Source: Acidimicrobiaceae bacterium (GTDB lineage Bacteria > Actinomycetota > Acidimicrobiia > Acidimicrobiales > RAAP-2). Taken from it: DNA of 41,176 nucleotides. The notes beneath the pieces were generated by a model. That model searched no databases. It saw only the letters and a list, made by a program, of their open reading frames with translations, and had not been told where the DNA came from. How positions within the stretch are numbered: the stretch's first letter is position 1; each line of letters begins with the position of its first letter. The DNA is taken from NCBI GenBank assembly GCA_003138855.1, contig PLHF01000127.1:1-41176 (forward strand), in the 5' to 3' direction. Made by a program: the position numbers and the translations under genes. Positions 22,745 through 32,860 of the stretch are shown here, piece after piece.

Positions 22745-23170
22745 ATGCCGGCAAAAGGAAGTGCGGAGTGGACAGGGGACGTTCCGACTGGGACGGGTAC
22801 GTTCATCGCCGGAGACACCATCAGTGGGGGATACACGTATAAATCGCGCTTCGAGGACGGTCCAGGTTCGAATCCAGAACAGCTGATCGCGGCAGCGCAC
22901 GCGGCATGCTTCTCAATGGCCCTGTCCAACATCCTGGCTCAAGCGGGTAGCCCTCCTGGTTCAGTGCTCACCGATGCGACGGTCACGCTGCGGCAAGTTG
23001 ACGGCGTACCGACCATCACCAAAATCGACCTTGTCACGGTTGGAAAAGTGCCCGGACTTGACGAGCCTGCTTTCGTCGAGCACGCCAAGACGGCCAAAGC
23101 CGGGTGTCCCGTCAGCAGAGCCCTGGCCGGCGTACCCGAGATCACACTCAAAGCCTCGCTGGCTCCATGA
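22745..23170 (+). CDS. OsmC-family peroxiredoxin
   Basis: A 141-aa protein of the OsmC/Ohr fold, thiol peroxidases that reduce organic hydroperoxides. The two redox Cys are Cys55 (AHAACFSMAL) and Cys121 (AKAGCPVSRAL), in the usual spacing, and the GSNPEQLIAAAHAAC block is diagnostic. ATG 22745 has AAGGAGG at 22734-22740. The upstream extension is not conserved in the family. Placement beside a flavoprotein suggests protection against peroxides produced during catabolism. Confidence 0.95.
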   Translation: MPAKGSAEWTGDVPTGTGTFIAGDTISGGYTYKSRFEDGPGSNPEQLIAAAHAACFSMALSNILAQAGSPPGSVLTDATVTLRQVDGVPTITKIDLVTVGKVPGLDEPAFVEHAKTAKAGCPVSRALAGVPEITLKASLAP

Positions 23171-23204
23171 ACGTGGCATATGACCGCGACGGGTTAGTCG
23201 TCCC

Positions 23205-24905
23205 GTGAGCCACTCCCAGCCATTCCGGGTCATCCCCGCTCCCGAGAACCCGGATCTTCGACCCCTGCTCGGAGAGTCCCAGCTGACCACTCTGCGACGC
23301 TACGGCCGAGAATCCAGCGTTAGGGACGGAGACGTCTTGTTCGCGGACGGAGACCAGTCCTACGACATGATCGTTGTGCTGGAAGGCTCGATCGAGATCG
23401 TCGAGAACCATCGTCAGGAGGACGAGGCCTCGATAATCTCATACGGGCCCCGCGAGTTCATCGGCGAGATGGGCTTGCTCACCGGACAGACCGTCTATCT
23501 GAGCGGAGTCGCCACCAGCGACGGTCGCGTTCTCCGGATCCCTGCCGAAAAGGTCAAAGTCATCATGTCCGAGGAGCCGGATCTGAGCGAACTGATCCTT
23601 CGGGCGTTCCTCATCAGGCATTCTCGGCTTACCAACATCGGGTCAGGGCCAGTGTTGGTCGGCTCCCGCTTCGACGCCGACACCCGCAGACTCCTCGAGG
23701 TGTTCGCCCGCAATCGGCTCTCGTCGAGGTGGTTGGAGTTGGAGGGCAACCCTGAAGCGGAAGCACTCCTTCGCGATCTCGATGTACCGGTTGCGGAGCT
23801 GCCGATCGTGATCCTGCCTGGCGGCTCACTCCTTCGCAATCCAACCGGCTTGGTTCTCCTCGATGCACTGGGACTGGTCGACGCGCCGCTGGAACAATCC
23901 GAGGTTAGTGATCTCCTCGTGGTGGGCGGAGGACCGGCGGGACTTGGCGCGGCGGTCTATGGGGCGTCGGAAGGGCTGTCGACCACGCTTGCCGAAGACA
24001 CTGCCCTCGGAGGCCAAGCAGGCACATCGACCCGGATCGAGAATTATCTCGGGTTCCCAGCCGGTCTCTCCGGCGAAGAGCTGGCGGCGCGAGCCGTTCT
24101 CCAAGCGCGGAAGTTCGGCGTCCGCGTCAAGTTGGGAGCGAGCGCCGTCGAACTGTCGTCGACTGCCGGGCTACATCACGTCCGTTTCAATGATGGCGAG
24201 ACGGTCTCCGCCAACTCGGTGATCATCGCCACGGGTGCTCGCTACAACCGTCTCCCGCTCGATCGACTCTCCGATTTCGAGGGCGTCGGCGTCTACTACG
24301 CCGCCACGCAGGCGGAGGCAAAGGCGTGCTCCGGCGGGCCCGTCGTGATCGTGGGCGGTGGGAACTCCGCCGGTCAGGCTGCGATCTACCTGGCGCGGTC
24401 GTGCACCGATGTTCGCATCGTCATCCGCTCCGAGTCGCTCGCCAGGTCCATGTCGCGCTATCTCCTCAATGAGATCGAGCGCCATCTCCAAATTCGGATC
24501 GTGTCGCGGACCGAAGTCATAGGCCTCGTCGGCGAACAAAGTCTCACCGGTGTCAAACTCCGAGACAACACCACCCGGGAGACTTCTACGGTCCCCGTCT
24601 GCGGGCTATTCGTTTTCATCGGGGCCAACCCGCGTACTGAGTGGCTTGGCGGCCAACTCGCCCAAGACGCGGACGGCTTCCTGCTCACCGGTGCAGACCT
24701 CGCAGACCACCATGAGTGGGGAGATGAGACGCCACTTGTCCTCGAAACGAGTAGACCGGGCATCTTCTGCGTGGGCGATGTCCGGAGTCGCTCGATCAAG
24801 CGCGTCGCGGCGGCCGTCGGTGAGGGCTCTATGGCTGTGCGCCTCGTTTTTGAGCGACTAGAGGCGGCTGGTCTCGCAATGTCCGACTCGCCGGGGGTCG
24901 ACTGA
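23205..24905 (+). CDS. CNBD-fused thioredoxin-reductase-like flavoprotein without CxxC
   Basis: A 566-aa fusion. Residues about 20-135 form a cyclic-nucleotide-binding-like domain (ending VLRIPAEKVKVIM), but the phosphate cassette GEMGLLTGQTVYLSGVAT lacks the usual Arg for cAMP. Residues 150-230 are a linker with thioredoxin-like strands. Residues 235-555 resemble thioredoxin reductase: FAD site GGGPAG (241-246), NADPH site GGGNSAG (384-390), FAD C-terminal motif CVGDVR. Where TrxR has its redox CxxC, this protein reads YYAATQAEAKAC (364-375), so it cannot reduce thioredoxin in the standard way. The start is GTG 23205. It probably transfers electrons directly to another acceptor, regulated by the N-terminal domain. 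Confidence 0.9.
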   Translation: MSHSQPFRVIPAPENPDLRPLLGESQLTTLRRYGRESSVRDGDVLFADGDQSYDMIVVLEGSIEIVENHRQEDEASIISYGPREFIGEMGLLTGQTVYLSGVATSDGRVLRIPAEKVKVIMSEEPDLSELILRAFLIRHSRLTNIGSGPVLVGSRFDADTRRLLEVFARNRLSSRWLELEGNPEAEALLRDLDVPVAELPIVILPGGSLLRNPTGLVLLDALGLVDAPLEQSEVSDLLVVGGGPAGLGAAVYGASEGLSTTLAEDTALGGQAGTSTRIENYLGFPAGLSGEELAARAVLQARKFGVRVKLGASAVELSSTAGLHHVRFNDGETVSANSVIIATGARYNRLPLDRLSDFEGVGVYYAATQAEAKACSGGPVVIVGGGNSAGQAAIYLARSCTDVRIVIRSESLARSMSRYLLNEIERHLQIRIVSRTEVIGLVGEQSLTGVKLRDNTTRETSTVPVCGLFVFIGANPRTEWLGGQLAQDADGFLLTGADLADHHEWGDETPLVLETSRPGIFCVGDVRSRSIKRVAAAVGEGSMAVRLVFERLEAAGLAMSDSPGVD

Positions 24906-24972
24906 GCGGATTGATAACGATGCATCCGTCCAACCGGGGCGTGAAAGCGGCTCGATCAAGAAAGGGAAGGAC

Positions 24973-25707
24973 ATGAATGGACAACGAGACCTTGAGGGCA
25001 TGGGTGCACTGGTCACCGGAGCCACCTCCGGCATCGGCAAGTCGGTGGCCGAGGAACTTGGCCGACACGGCGCCGAAATCATCGTGCATGGGCGCGACGC
25101 TGCCCGCGGCGAAGCCGTGGTCAATGCAATCGCCGCGGACGGTGGCAAAGCCCACTTCGTCGCGGCCGATCTGAGTGACGCCACCCAACTCGGCGACTTT
25201 GTCGATCAGGTCGGCTCAGTCGACATCCTGGTCAACAACGCCGGGTTCAGTTGGTTCGGGCCGACGGCGGATCTTGACGTGGCGACGTTCGATCGACTCT
25301 TCGCTGCCAACGTCAGAGCGCCGTACTTCCTGGTCGCTGCGTTAGCCCCCAAGATGGCAGCTCGGGGAAATGGCAGCATCGTCAACATGGCAAGCATGGC
25401 GGGGCAGATCGGTCTGGCCGGTGGCGCCGCCTACGGCGCCACCAAAGCGACGCTGGCGTCGATGACCCGGTCCTGGGCGGCCGAGTTCAGCCCTGGTGGC
25501 GTCCGGGTCAACGCAGTGGCGGCGGGGCCGGTGTTCACAAGCGGCGCCACTCCCGACCGCATCGAAGCCCTCGGCGCCACCACCCTCCTCGGCCGGGGGG
25601 CCCAACCGAGCGAGATTGCCGAGGTCATCGCCTTTCTGGCTTCCCCGAAGGCCAGCTATGTGACTGGCGCCGTGTTCGCCGCAGACGGAGGTCGTACCGC
25701 CGTCTGA
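24973..25707 (+). CDS. Short-chain dehydrogenase/reductase (second of a paralogous pair)
   Basis: A 244-aa SDR that aligns end to end, without gaps, with the one encoded at 16320-17054, sharing most residues (TGATSGIGK, HGRDAARGEAVV, YFLVAALAPKM, SMAGQIGLAGGAAY, SPKASYVTGAVFA). Ser141, Tyr154 and Lys158 are intact. ATG 24973 follows GGAAGG. The main differences lie in residues 175-195, the substrate loop (VAAGPVFTSGATPDRIE versus VSPGPVYTAVQPAEETE), so the two probably act on different substrates. It comes just before the last gene of the run; the pair brackets the hydrolase block. Confidence 0.95.
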   Translation: MNGQRDLEGMGALVTGATSGIGKSVAEELGRHGAEIIVHGRDAARGEAVVNAIAADGGKAHFVAADLSDATQLGDFVDQVGSVDILVNNAGFSWFGPTADLDVATFDRLFAANVRAPYFLVAALAPKMAARGNGSIVNMASMAGQIGLAGGAAYGATKATLASMTRSWAAEFSPGGVRVNAVAAGPVFTSGATPDRIEALGATTLLGRGAQPSEIAEVIAFLASPKASYVTGAVFAADGGRTAV

Positions 25708-25772
25708 CCTCGGAGGGGCGGCGCTCCCCATCCCGATAAATCGACAGCCCACTAGTGAAGGGAAGACTTACC

Positions 25773-26129
25773 GTGAACAACACCGTATTTGGGATATCCG
25801 TCGACTGCACCGACGCCGCTGCAGTGGCCCAGTTCTGGGGCGCGGTTCTCGGCCGCCAGGTCGCAGATGGCGCCACCTGGGAAAACGCCGTCCTGCCCGC
25901 CGAAGACCAGGCCAACGGCGGACCGCGCTTGGCGTTCCACCGCGTGCCGGAGGCGAAGGTCGTCAAGAACCGCCTTCATCTCGACCTGGTCAGCGACAGT
26001 TTCGAGTCTGAGGCTGAGCGCCTAACGAGCCTCGGTGCCGAGAAGATACGCGACGTACAGAGTGGCGACGCACGATGGACGACCTTTGCTGACATCGAAG
26101 GCAACGAGTTCGACCTCATCGCCGGATAA
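25773..26129 (+). CDS. VOC (glyoxalase/bleomycin-resistance) family protein
   Basis: A 118-aa single-unit VOC protein of the Glyoxalase_6 type. The pattern VFGISVDCTDAAAVAQFWGAVLGRQV opens the first beta-alpha-beta-beta-beta module, and NRLHLDLVS and FADIEGNEFDLIAG close the second. GTG 25773 has GAAGGGAAG at 25757-25765; an upstream in-frame GTG overlaps that site. The His in HLDL and the Glu in NEFDLI are the likely metal ligands. It is the last gene of the run; members isomerise, cleave or simply bind small aromatic or toxic compounds. Confidence 0.88.
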   Translation: MNNTVFGISVDCTDAAAVAQFWGAVLGRQVADGATWENAVLPAEDQANGGPRLAFHRVPEAKVVKNRLHLDLVSDSFESEAERLTSLGAEKIRDVQSGDARWTTFADIEGNEFDLIAG

Positions 26130-26240
26130 CTATGCGAGCGGCGCGGGTCGACCACGGATCGAACCTGCGCAATGCTCTGAAACTGACTGAGGGCCGCGGA
26201 TATCAACGGTGTGGGCTGAGGTGTGGTGCCGCGAGCGCCC

Positions 26241-26270
26241 GTAGGGTTGTCCCTACAAAATCCCTACAAC
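26241..26270. repeat. Short direct and inverted repeats, candidate integrase arm sites
   Basis: TCCCTACAA occurs twice with an 11-nt period (from 26250 and 26261), and GTAGGG (26241-26246) is the reverse complement of the CCCTAC core. Similar CCCTA-containing repeats (on the minus strand) lie near the right-hand integrase start at 28410-28433. This fits arm-type sites of tyrosine integrases; it is inference. Confidence 0.4.
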
Positions 26271-26356
26271 GGGGCCGTCGGCTGTCCGAACGGAAACCCT
26301 GCTTAGAGAGCCGAGTACAGCAAAGCCGCAGGTCAGCGGCGACTCTGAAGGACGGG

Positions 26357-26435
26357 GGAGGATCGACCCGGATGCTCTGGACGGGTCAGATGGGGCTCAT
26401 AACCCGAAGGTCGGGCCTTCAAATCCCACTCTCCA
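26357..26435 (+). pseudogene. tRNA-like remnant, initiator-Met-like anticodon arm
   Basis: The stretch around GGGGCTCATAACCC (26392-26405) followed by GGTCG and TTCAAATCCC looks like a tRNA with anticodon CAT; the GGG/CCC stem resembles initiator tRNA. A D-stem ACCC/GGGT is perfect (26366-26369, 26383-26386) and an acceptor GGAGGAT pairs partly with ACTCTCC. The T-stem, however, has at least three mismatches and three extra bases lie before the anticodon stem. It is therefore a decayed tRNA, possibly a scar from an earlier integration, rather than a working gene. Confidence 0.45.
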
Positions 26436-26533
26436 TGATCCGCTTGGAATGCACGCCATTGATTCAGCATCCTTCGGCACGCTTCATCGGTGGGGCGTGA
26501 ATCGCCTCGTTCAGAAGCAAGGCGGATGGCACT

Positions 26534-27000
26534 TCATCCGGGAGTCAGCGCTTTCCCGAGGGCCGAAGCCGCCTCCCGGTCCCTTTCTGGCAGAGCGTGG
26601 GAGTAGACCTTCAGGGTTACCGAGGCGTCCCGGTGGCCCAGCCGCCCGGCGACGGTCCGCACATCATGGCCGGCCCCGATGAGCTCGGTTGCAGCGAAGT
26701 GCCGTAGCGCATGCAGGTGAGTGTTCACTCCGACCTTCGTGGCGATGGACCTTACGTAGTGGCTGACGGTGTCTGGAGCGATCGGGCGCACAAGGTCGTA
26801 GCTGAAGATGGGGGAGTCAGGCGTGATGGAGATTCCGAGGTCAGCGGCCCTGTCCTCGGCAATCCTCAGGTGACGCTTTAGGGTTTCCTCCCCGAAGGTG
26901 TCGAGTGCCAGGCGCCTGGCGGCGTGGGTCTTCGTGTCCTTCGTCATCAGCTGCTTTCGGCCCATCGTGGCGACTGACCGCTCGATGGTCAACGTGTGGT
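26534..27000 (-). pseudogene. Tyrosine integrase, N-terminally truncated
   Basis: About 152 codons that match only the C-terminal catalytic half of a phage-type integrase. HALRHFAAT supplies the second-box His and Arg, LGHRDASVT the next His, and VYSHA the tyrosine nucleophile. KDTKTHAARRLALD matches the strand just after the first catalytic Arg. That Arg and the whole N-terminal DNA-binding part are missing. The break lies at about 27000, where sequence unlike an integrase begins and an IS-type ORF follows, so an insertion or deletion there truncated it. It cannot recombine by itself. Confidence 0.8.
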
Positions 27001-27006
27001 GTAGGG

Positions 27007-27210
27007 CGCCAAAATGTCAATTGTGCCGCTGGACTGGCACTTCACATTGAGGCTCGGGCATCATCCACCGTGGCTTTCTCACTTCTCTGCATCGGCTTGT
27101 CTCGGATCCTCGGCCTCGTCGTGTCGTCTTTGCGCACGGAATCGGACAAGGACATCGAGATCATCGTGCTCCGCCACCAAGTCCGTGTTCTCGAACGACA
27201 AAGTCCGCAT
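27007..27210 (+). mobile_element. Insertion-sequence remnant (transposase N-terminus)
   Basis: Plus-strand codons from about 27070 read AFSLLCIGLSRILGLVVSSL, then DKDIEIIVLRHQVRVLERQ. This is the N-terminus common to actinobacterial integrase-core (DDE) transposases, where a hydrophobic helix precedes the DxEIxxLRHQLxVLxRQ motif. The similarity stops at about 27201, right where the 3' end of the intact integrase begins on the other strand. The remnant lies between the two integrases and probably marks the event that deleted the first integrase's N-terminus. Confidence 0.65.
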
Positions 27211-27214
27211 GCCT

Positions 27215-28402
27215 TCACGCCCCAAGCGCCCTGCCAAGTCCGGCAGCGGCATCGCGATCCCGGGCGTCGACCGCATGCGCGTACACCGCCAACGTCACCG
27301 ACGGATTGGCGTGCCCGAGCCGAGTTGCCACCGTTCTCGGGTCCATTCCCTGTCCGACCATCTCGGTTGCGCTCAGATGGCGGAGATCGTGGAAACGGAA
27401 CGGCCACGACTCGGATCTCGGTGGATCGGCGGAGAGCGCTTCGGACTCCATCGCCTGGCACAGTCGGTGAAATGCCCTTGTGAGGCTGTTCGGTGTCCGA
27501 GGGGAGAGCCCGTCGGGGGAAGCGGACCACACGAAGGCGTCCGCTGAGGGTGGAACGCCGGCGCGATCCGCGTCGGAATCGGCCCGTACCTTCCGTGCGG
27601 TGAGCACCGACACGCCGACCGGGTCGAGGGCAATCGTCCGAATCTGGTGGGTTTTCGGATCCTTCAGACCCCACGAGGAACGGATCTGCCACACCGAGCG
27701 GCGCACGGTGACCCGGGATGCGTCCCAGTCAATATCGGACCACTGAACCCCGCACAGCTCACCCCGGCGCATGCCCGTCAACATGCCGAACAGGAGGATC
27801 GGCCCAAGGTCCGGCGATGACGTCTTGGCCGCTCGCAGGACGAGCGCCCGGGCCTGGTCGAGCGTGGGCACGTGCATCTCAGGCCGCTGCGCGGGCCTAA
27901 GGTCGACGTCCTCGGCCGGGTTGACGGGGATGTACTTCCACTTCTTCGCTTGATTGAGGGCGGCGCGGATGATGCGATGGTGATGCATCAGGGTGGCGGG
28001 GGACATGCCTTCGGCCAGTAGCTCGTTGTACCAGCGGTCGATGTTCCTGGTGGTGAGCCTTCGCACCTCCACGTCCCCTAGCGGGCCGGCCTTGATGCGC
28101 GCCAGCTTGGACCGGTAGCCGTGCAGGGTGTTCGGTGATCGTCCTCGGCTCTCTCCGTGGGCGATCCATTCGTCGAGCAGCTTTGAAAGAGTGACGATCT
28201 CCTCAGGGTCAGTCTTCACCCCGTACTTCCCGGCGGCGACATCGTCCACGAGCTTGGCGAGCCGGCGCTTGGCCTCCTTGACACCGACACCCGGGAGCTT
28301 GCTCGGGTGCTTGTACGTCTTCGTCACTTGACGGTCCGTAGCTACGTTGTACGCTCGCAACTCGAAGTGCCCCGGTGAACGTTCCCTGATGGTTCCCGCC
28401 AT
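27215..28402 (-). CDS. int: Tyrosine recombinase / integrase
   Basis: A 395-aa site-specific integrase with all parts. An N-terminal arm-binding domain (1-65) and a SAM-like core-binding domain (66-165) precede the catalytic domain. The catalytic set is Arg212 (TGMRRGEL), His338 and Arg341 (HDLRH), His364 (LGHANPSVT) and Tyr374 (VYAHA), all present. The ATG at 28402 lies 62 nt from tRNA-Met, with two tandem 12-bp repeats between them. Integrases of this class insert plasmids, prophages or integrative conjugative elements at tRNA genes. The gene lies on the 5' side of the tRNA, which is unusual. It is the best candidate for mobilising the left half of the window. Confidence 0.95.
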   Translation of the reverse strand: MAGTIRERSPGHFELRAYNVATDRQVTKTYKHPSKLPGVGVKEAKRRLAKLVDDVAAGKYGVKTDPEEIVTLSKLLDEWIAHGESRGRSPNTLHGYRSKLARIKAGPLGDVEVRRLTTRNIDRWYNELLAEGMSPATLMHHHRIIRAALNQAKKWKYIPVNPAEDVDLRPAQRPEMHVPTLDQARALVLRAAKTSSPDLGPILLFGMLTGMRRGELCGVQWSDIDWDASRVTVRRSVWQIRSSWGLKDPKTHQIRTIALDPVGVSVLTARKVRADSDADRAGVPPSADAFVWSASPDGLSPRTPNSLTRAFHRLCQAMESEALSADPPRSESWPFRFHDLRHLSATEMVGQGMDPRTVATRLGHANPSVTLAVYAHAVDARDRDAAAGLGRALGA

Positions 28403-28409
28403 GAATTAC

Positions 28410-28433
28410 AAACTAGGGCAAAAACTAGGGCAA
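28410..28433. repeat. Tandem 12-bp repeat upstream of int
   Basis: AAACTAGGGCAA occurs twice head to tail (28410-28421 and 28422-28433), directly upstream of the integrase start and 31 nt before tRNA-Met. Such repeats at this position usually are arm-type binding sites of the integrase in the attachment region, or its autoregulatory operator. Confidence 0.6.
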
Positions 28434-28464
28434 GGCAACCCACCGGCAAAGAAAACCCAGTTCA

Positions 28465-28537
28465 GGGGCAGTAGCTCAGTGGTCAGAGCAGGGGACTCAT
28501 AATCCCTCGGTCGCAGGTTCGATCCCTGCCTGCCCCA
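28465..28537 (+). tRNA. tRNA-Met (CAT), likely attachment site
   Basis: A full cloverleaf of 73 nt. The acceptor GGGGCAG pairs perfectly with CTGCCCC, the D-stem is GCTC/GAGC, the anticodon loop CTCATAA (28496-28502) gives CAT, the T-stem is GCAGG/CCTGC with loop TTCGATC, and the discriminator is A. CCA is not encoded. The ACTCATAAT form fits elongator Met, though an Ile tRNA with modified C34 cannot be fully excluded. It separates the accessory region from the Calvin-cycle block. Confidence 0.95.
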
Positions 28538-28588
28538 CTCCGGACCGCTCGGCACGGACGCGGCCTCGATGCAGTAACGGCAACCGCC

Positions 28589-29458
28589 CTACGCGGACCG
28601 CTGTCGTTCGATCAGACGGTGGATCATCGGCGTGAGGATCAGCTGCATGGCCAAATCGAGTTTTCCGCCCGGAATGACAAGCGAGTTCGCCCTCGACATG
28701 AAGCTGTCGTGGATCATCGACACCAGGTAGGGAAGATCGATGCCGTGGGGGTTCCGGAAGCGGATGACCACGATCGACTCGTCGGCGGTCGGGATGTAAC
28801 GGGCCACGAACGGATTGGAGGTGTCCACGGTCGGCACGCGCTGGAAGTTGATGTCAGTCCTGGTGAACTGGGGACAGATGTGCTCGACGTAGTCGGGCAT
28901 CCGTCGCAGGATGGTGTCGGTCACCGCTTCGGTCGAATAACCCCTGGTCGCCTTGTCGCGGCTGATCTTCTGGATCCATTCGAGGTTGATCACGGGGACG
29001 ACCCCGATCATCAGATCCGCCCACTGGGCGATGTCGATCTCTCCGGCGGCGGCTGCCCCATGGAGGCCCTCGTAGAACAGGAGATCGGACTCCTCGAGGC
29101 CGACCCATTCGGTGAAGGTACCCACCGGGCTTCGGTACATCGCCTCCTCGTGCTCGTCGTGGACGTAGTGCCGGGTCTGGCCCTGGCCCGTCTCGCCGTA
29201 GGCACGGAACAATGATTCGAGGCGTCCGAGGAGATTGGCGCCAGGACCGAAGTGGCTGAAGTGCCGGTTGCCCTGTGCCTCCTGGCTGGCGATCTGCTCC
29301 GCCATCCCCACCCTGTCGAACCGGTGGAAGGCGTCGCCCTCGATGGCAGCCGCCCGAACGTGTTCGCGCCGGAAGATCTGTTCGAAGGTGGTCTTGACGG
29401 TGGACGTCCCGGCTCCTGACGAGCCGGTCACCGAAATGATGGGATACCTGCGTGACAA
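28589..29458 (-). CDS. cbbP: Phosphoribulokinase
   Basis: A 289-aa enzyme that phosphorylates ribulose 5-phosphate with ATP to make ribulose 1,5-bisphosphate, the CO2 acceptor of Rubisco. The P-loop is GSSGAGTS (12-19); RHYVHDEHEEA and LFYEGLHG, with the catalytic acidic residue, are characteristic of the bacterial octameric (class I, about 290 aa) form. The start is TTG 29458, with GGAGG immediately upstream; no ATG is available in a suitable place. It follows cbbF by 9 nt, so the two are one transcript. It carries no extra domain for CP12-type regulation. Confidence 0.95.
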   Translation of the reverse strand: MSRRYPIISVTGSSGAGTSTVKTTFEQIFRREHVRAAAIEGDAFHRFDRVGMAEQIASQEAQGNRHFSHFGPGANLLGRLESLFRAYGETGQGQTRHYVHDEHEEAMYRSPVGTFTEWVGLEESDLLFYEGLHGAAAAGEIDIAQWADLMIGVVPVINLEWIQKISRDKATRGYSTEAVTDTILRRMPDYVEHICPQFTRTDINFQRVPTVDTSNPFVARYIPTADESIVVIRFRNPHGIDLPYLVSMIHDSFMSRANSLVIPGGKLDLAMQLILTPMIHRLIERQRSA

Positions 29459-29467
29459 GGTTCCTCC

Positions 29468-30517
29468 TCAATCCCTGAAAATGCCGCGAGACCTGAACAG
29501 CGGGGAGTCCGAACCGTGGTTCGGGTGCCGATCGAGACGTTCGACGCAGCGCCTCACCTCGTCCGATGACCCGAAGATCAGCGGAGTCCGCTGGTGGAGC
29601 GTCTTGGGCTGGATCGAGAGGATCCGCTCGGACCCATTCGACGCCGACCCGCCCGCCTGTTCGATCAGCAGGGCGACGGGATTGCCCTCGGACACCAGCC
29701 GGAGGCTCCCGTTCCGCCCACCGGGCCGGTCGTCCCCCGGGTGTATAGCGATGCCACCGTCGGTGAGGATGCGGAAGGCATCGGCCACCACTGCGCCGAC
29801 CCAGCGCATGTCGAAGTCCCGCTCGCGCACCCCGACCGCACCGGCCAGGAGATCGTCCACGTACCGCCGCACCAACGATGGCCAATGGCGGCGGTTCGCC
29901 ATGTTGATGGCGAACGTACCCGCCTGATCCGGGATGCGGATCGACGACCGGGCCAATACGAAGGTCGCCCGGGCCCGATCGAGGACGAAGAGATCCGTGC
30001 CTGCTCCGAGGGTGAGTGCCAGCACGGTGGCCGGGCCGTACAGCACGAGGCCGGCAGCCAACTGGTGGTCACCGGTCACCAGCAAGGATGCGTGCGGTCC
30101 GGCGTCGTCGGCCACGGCGGGCAGGATCGAGAACAAGGTGCCGATGGCGCCGTTGAGGCCCACGTTGGACGATCCATCGATCGGGTCGATGGCGACGACG
30201 ACCTGTCCGTCCGGACTGAGGGTGATCGGGTCGACGGCCTCTCCGGACAACACGGCGCTCACGGGTGCACCTCGGAGGGACCCGGTGAACAGTTGATGGG
30301 CCAGGGCGTCCAGCGGGTGTCGGGCATCCCCCTCGCCGTTGCCGTCCGCCGCCACTTCGATCGGCGGCGAGTCGTGTCCGCTGGCCAGGCGATCGGCCAG
30401 GTCGACCGAAGTGGCCACCAGCGCACGCAGTGCTGCCGCCACGGCAGCCCCCTGGGCCATCGATTGCGTCGCCGCAGGGAGATACTCGTCGAGCAGCACG
30501 GCAGCCTGTGACGCCAT
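29468..30517 (-). CDS. cbbF: Fructose-1,6-bisphosphatase, class I
   Basis: A 349-aa metal-dependent phosphatase that hydrolyses fructose 1,6-bisphosphate in the Calvin cycle or gluconeogenesis. DPIDGSS (111-117) is the metal and phosphate motif. The C-terminal half carries MRWVGAVVADAFRILTDGGIAIHPGD, close to the RYVGSMVADVHRTL-type signature, followed by GNPVALLIEQAGG. The acidic pair seen as SEE in most relatives reads Ser-Gly-Glu (91-93) here. ATG 30517 has GGAGGGGG upstream; a GTG 21 nt earlier is less likely. It is the first gene of the minus-strand cbbF-cbbP pair and is divergent from cbbL. Confidence 0.92.
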   Translation of the reverse strand: MASQAAVLLDEYLPAATQSMAQGAAVAAALRALVATSVDLADRLASGHDSPPIEVAADGNGEGDARHPLDALAHQLFTGSLRGAPVSAVLSGEAVDPITLSPDGQVVVAIDPIDGSSNVGLNGAIGTLFSILPAVADDAGPHASLLVTGDHQLAAGLVLYGPATVLALTLGAGTDLFVLDRARATFVLARSSIRIPDQAGTFAINMANRRHWPSLVRRYVDDLLAGAVGVRERDFDMRWVGAVVADAFRILTDGGIAIHPGDDRPGGRNGSLRLVSEGNPVALLIEQAGGSASNGSERILSIQPKTLHQRTPLIFGSSDEVRRCVERLDRHPNHGSDSPLFRSRGIFRD

Positions 30518-32423
<1,906 letters not shown>

Positions 32424-32434
32424 GGAGAGAGACC

Positions 32435-32860
32435 ATGCGACTCACCCAAGGAGCCTTTTCCTACCTTCCGGATCTCACGGACGAGCAGATCGAAGCGCAG
32501 GTCAACTACTGCATCGACCACGGCTGGGCGGTGAACATCGAGTACACCGACGATCCTCACCCCCGCAACACCTACTGGGAGATGTGGGGGATGCCGATGT
32601 TCGACCTGGCGTCGGCCCGGCCGGTCCTGGACGCGCTCCAGGCATGCCGTGAGGCGTTCACCAATCACTACATCCGCATCAGTGCCAGCGACTCCGAGAA
32701 GGGCTGGGAGAGTCTCCGGCTCTCGTTCATCGCCCAACGGCCGGCGGTCGAGCCCGGCTTCCAGGTGGTCCGTTCCAATGGGCCGGGCCGCCAGATCAAC
32801 TACACGACGCGCAGCTATGCCACCGACCAGCCGCCGGAGCAGCGCTACCGAGATGTCTGA
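32435..32860 (+). CDS. cbbS: Rubisco small subunit, red type
   Basis: A 141-aa small subunit that caps the large-subunit octamer. It opens [19 protein letters not shown], contains the [12 protein letters not shown] and [12 protein letters not shown] blocks, and has the C-terminal extension of about 30 residues (residues 108 onward) that forms the beta-hairpin plugging the solvent channel in red-type enzymes. It starts 11 nt after cbbL with a ribosome-binding site in GAGGAGAGA. Its stop overlaps the cbbX start, so the three genes are coupled. Confidence 0.96.
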   Translation: MRLTQGAFSYLPDLTDEQIEAQVNYCIDHGWAVNIEYTDDPHPRNTYWEMWGMPMFDLASARPVLDALQACREAFTNHYIRISASDSEKGWESLRLSFIAQRPAVEPGFQVVRSNGPGRQINYTTRSYATDQPPEQRYRDV

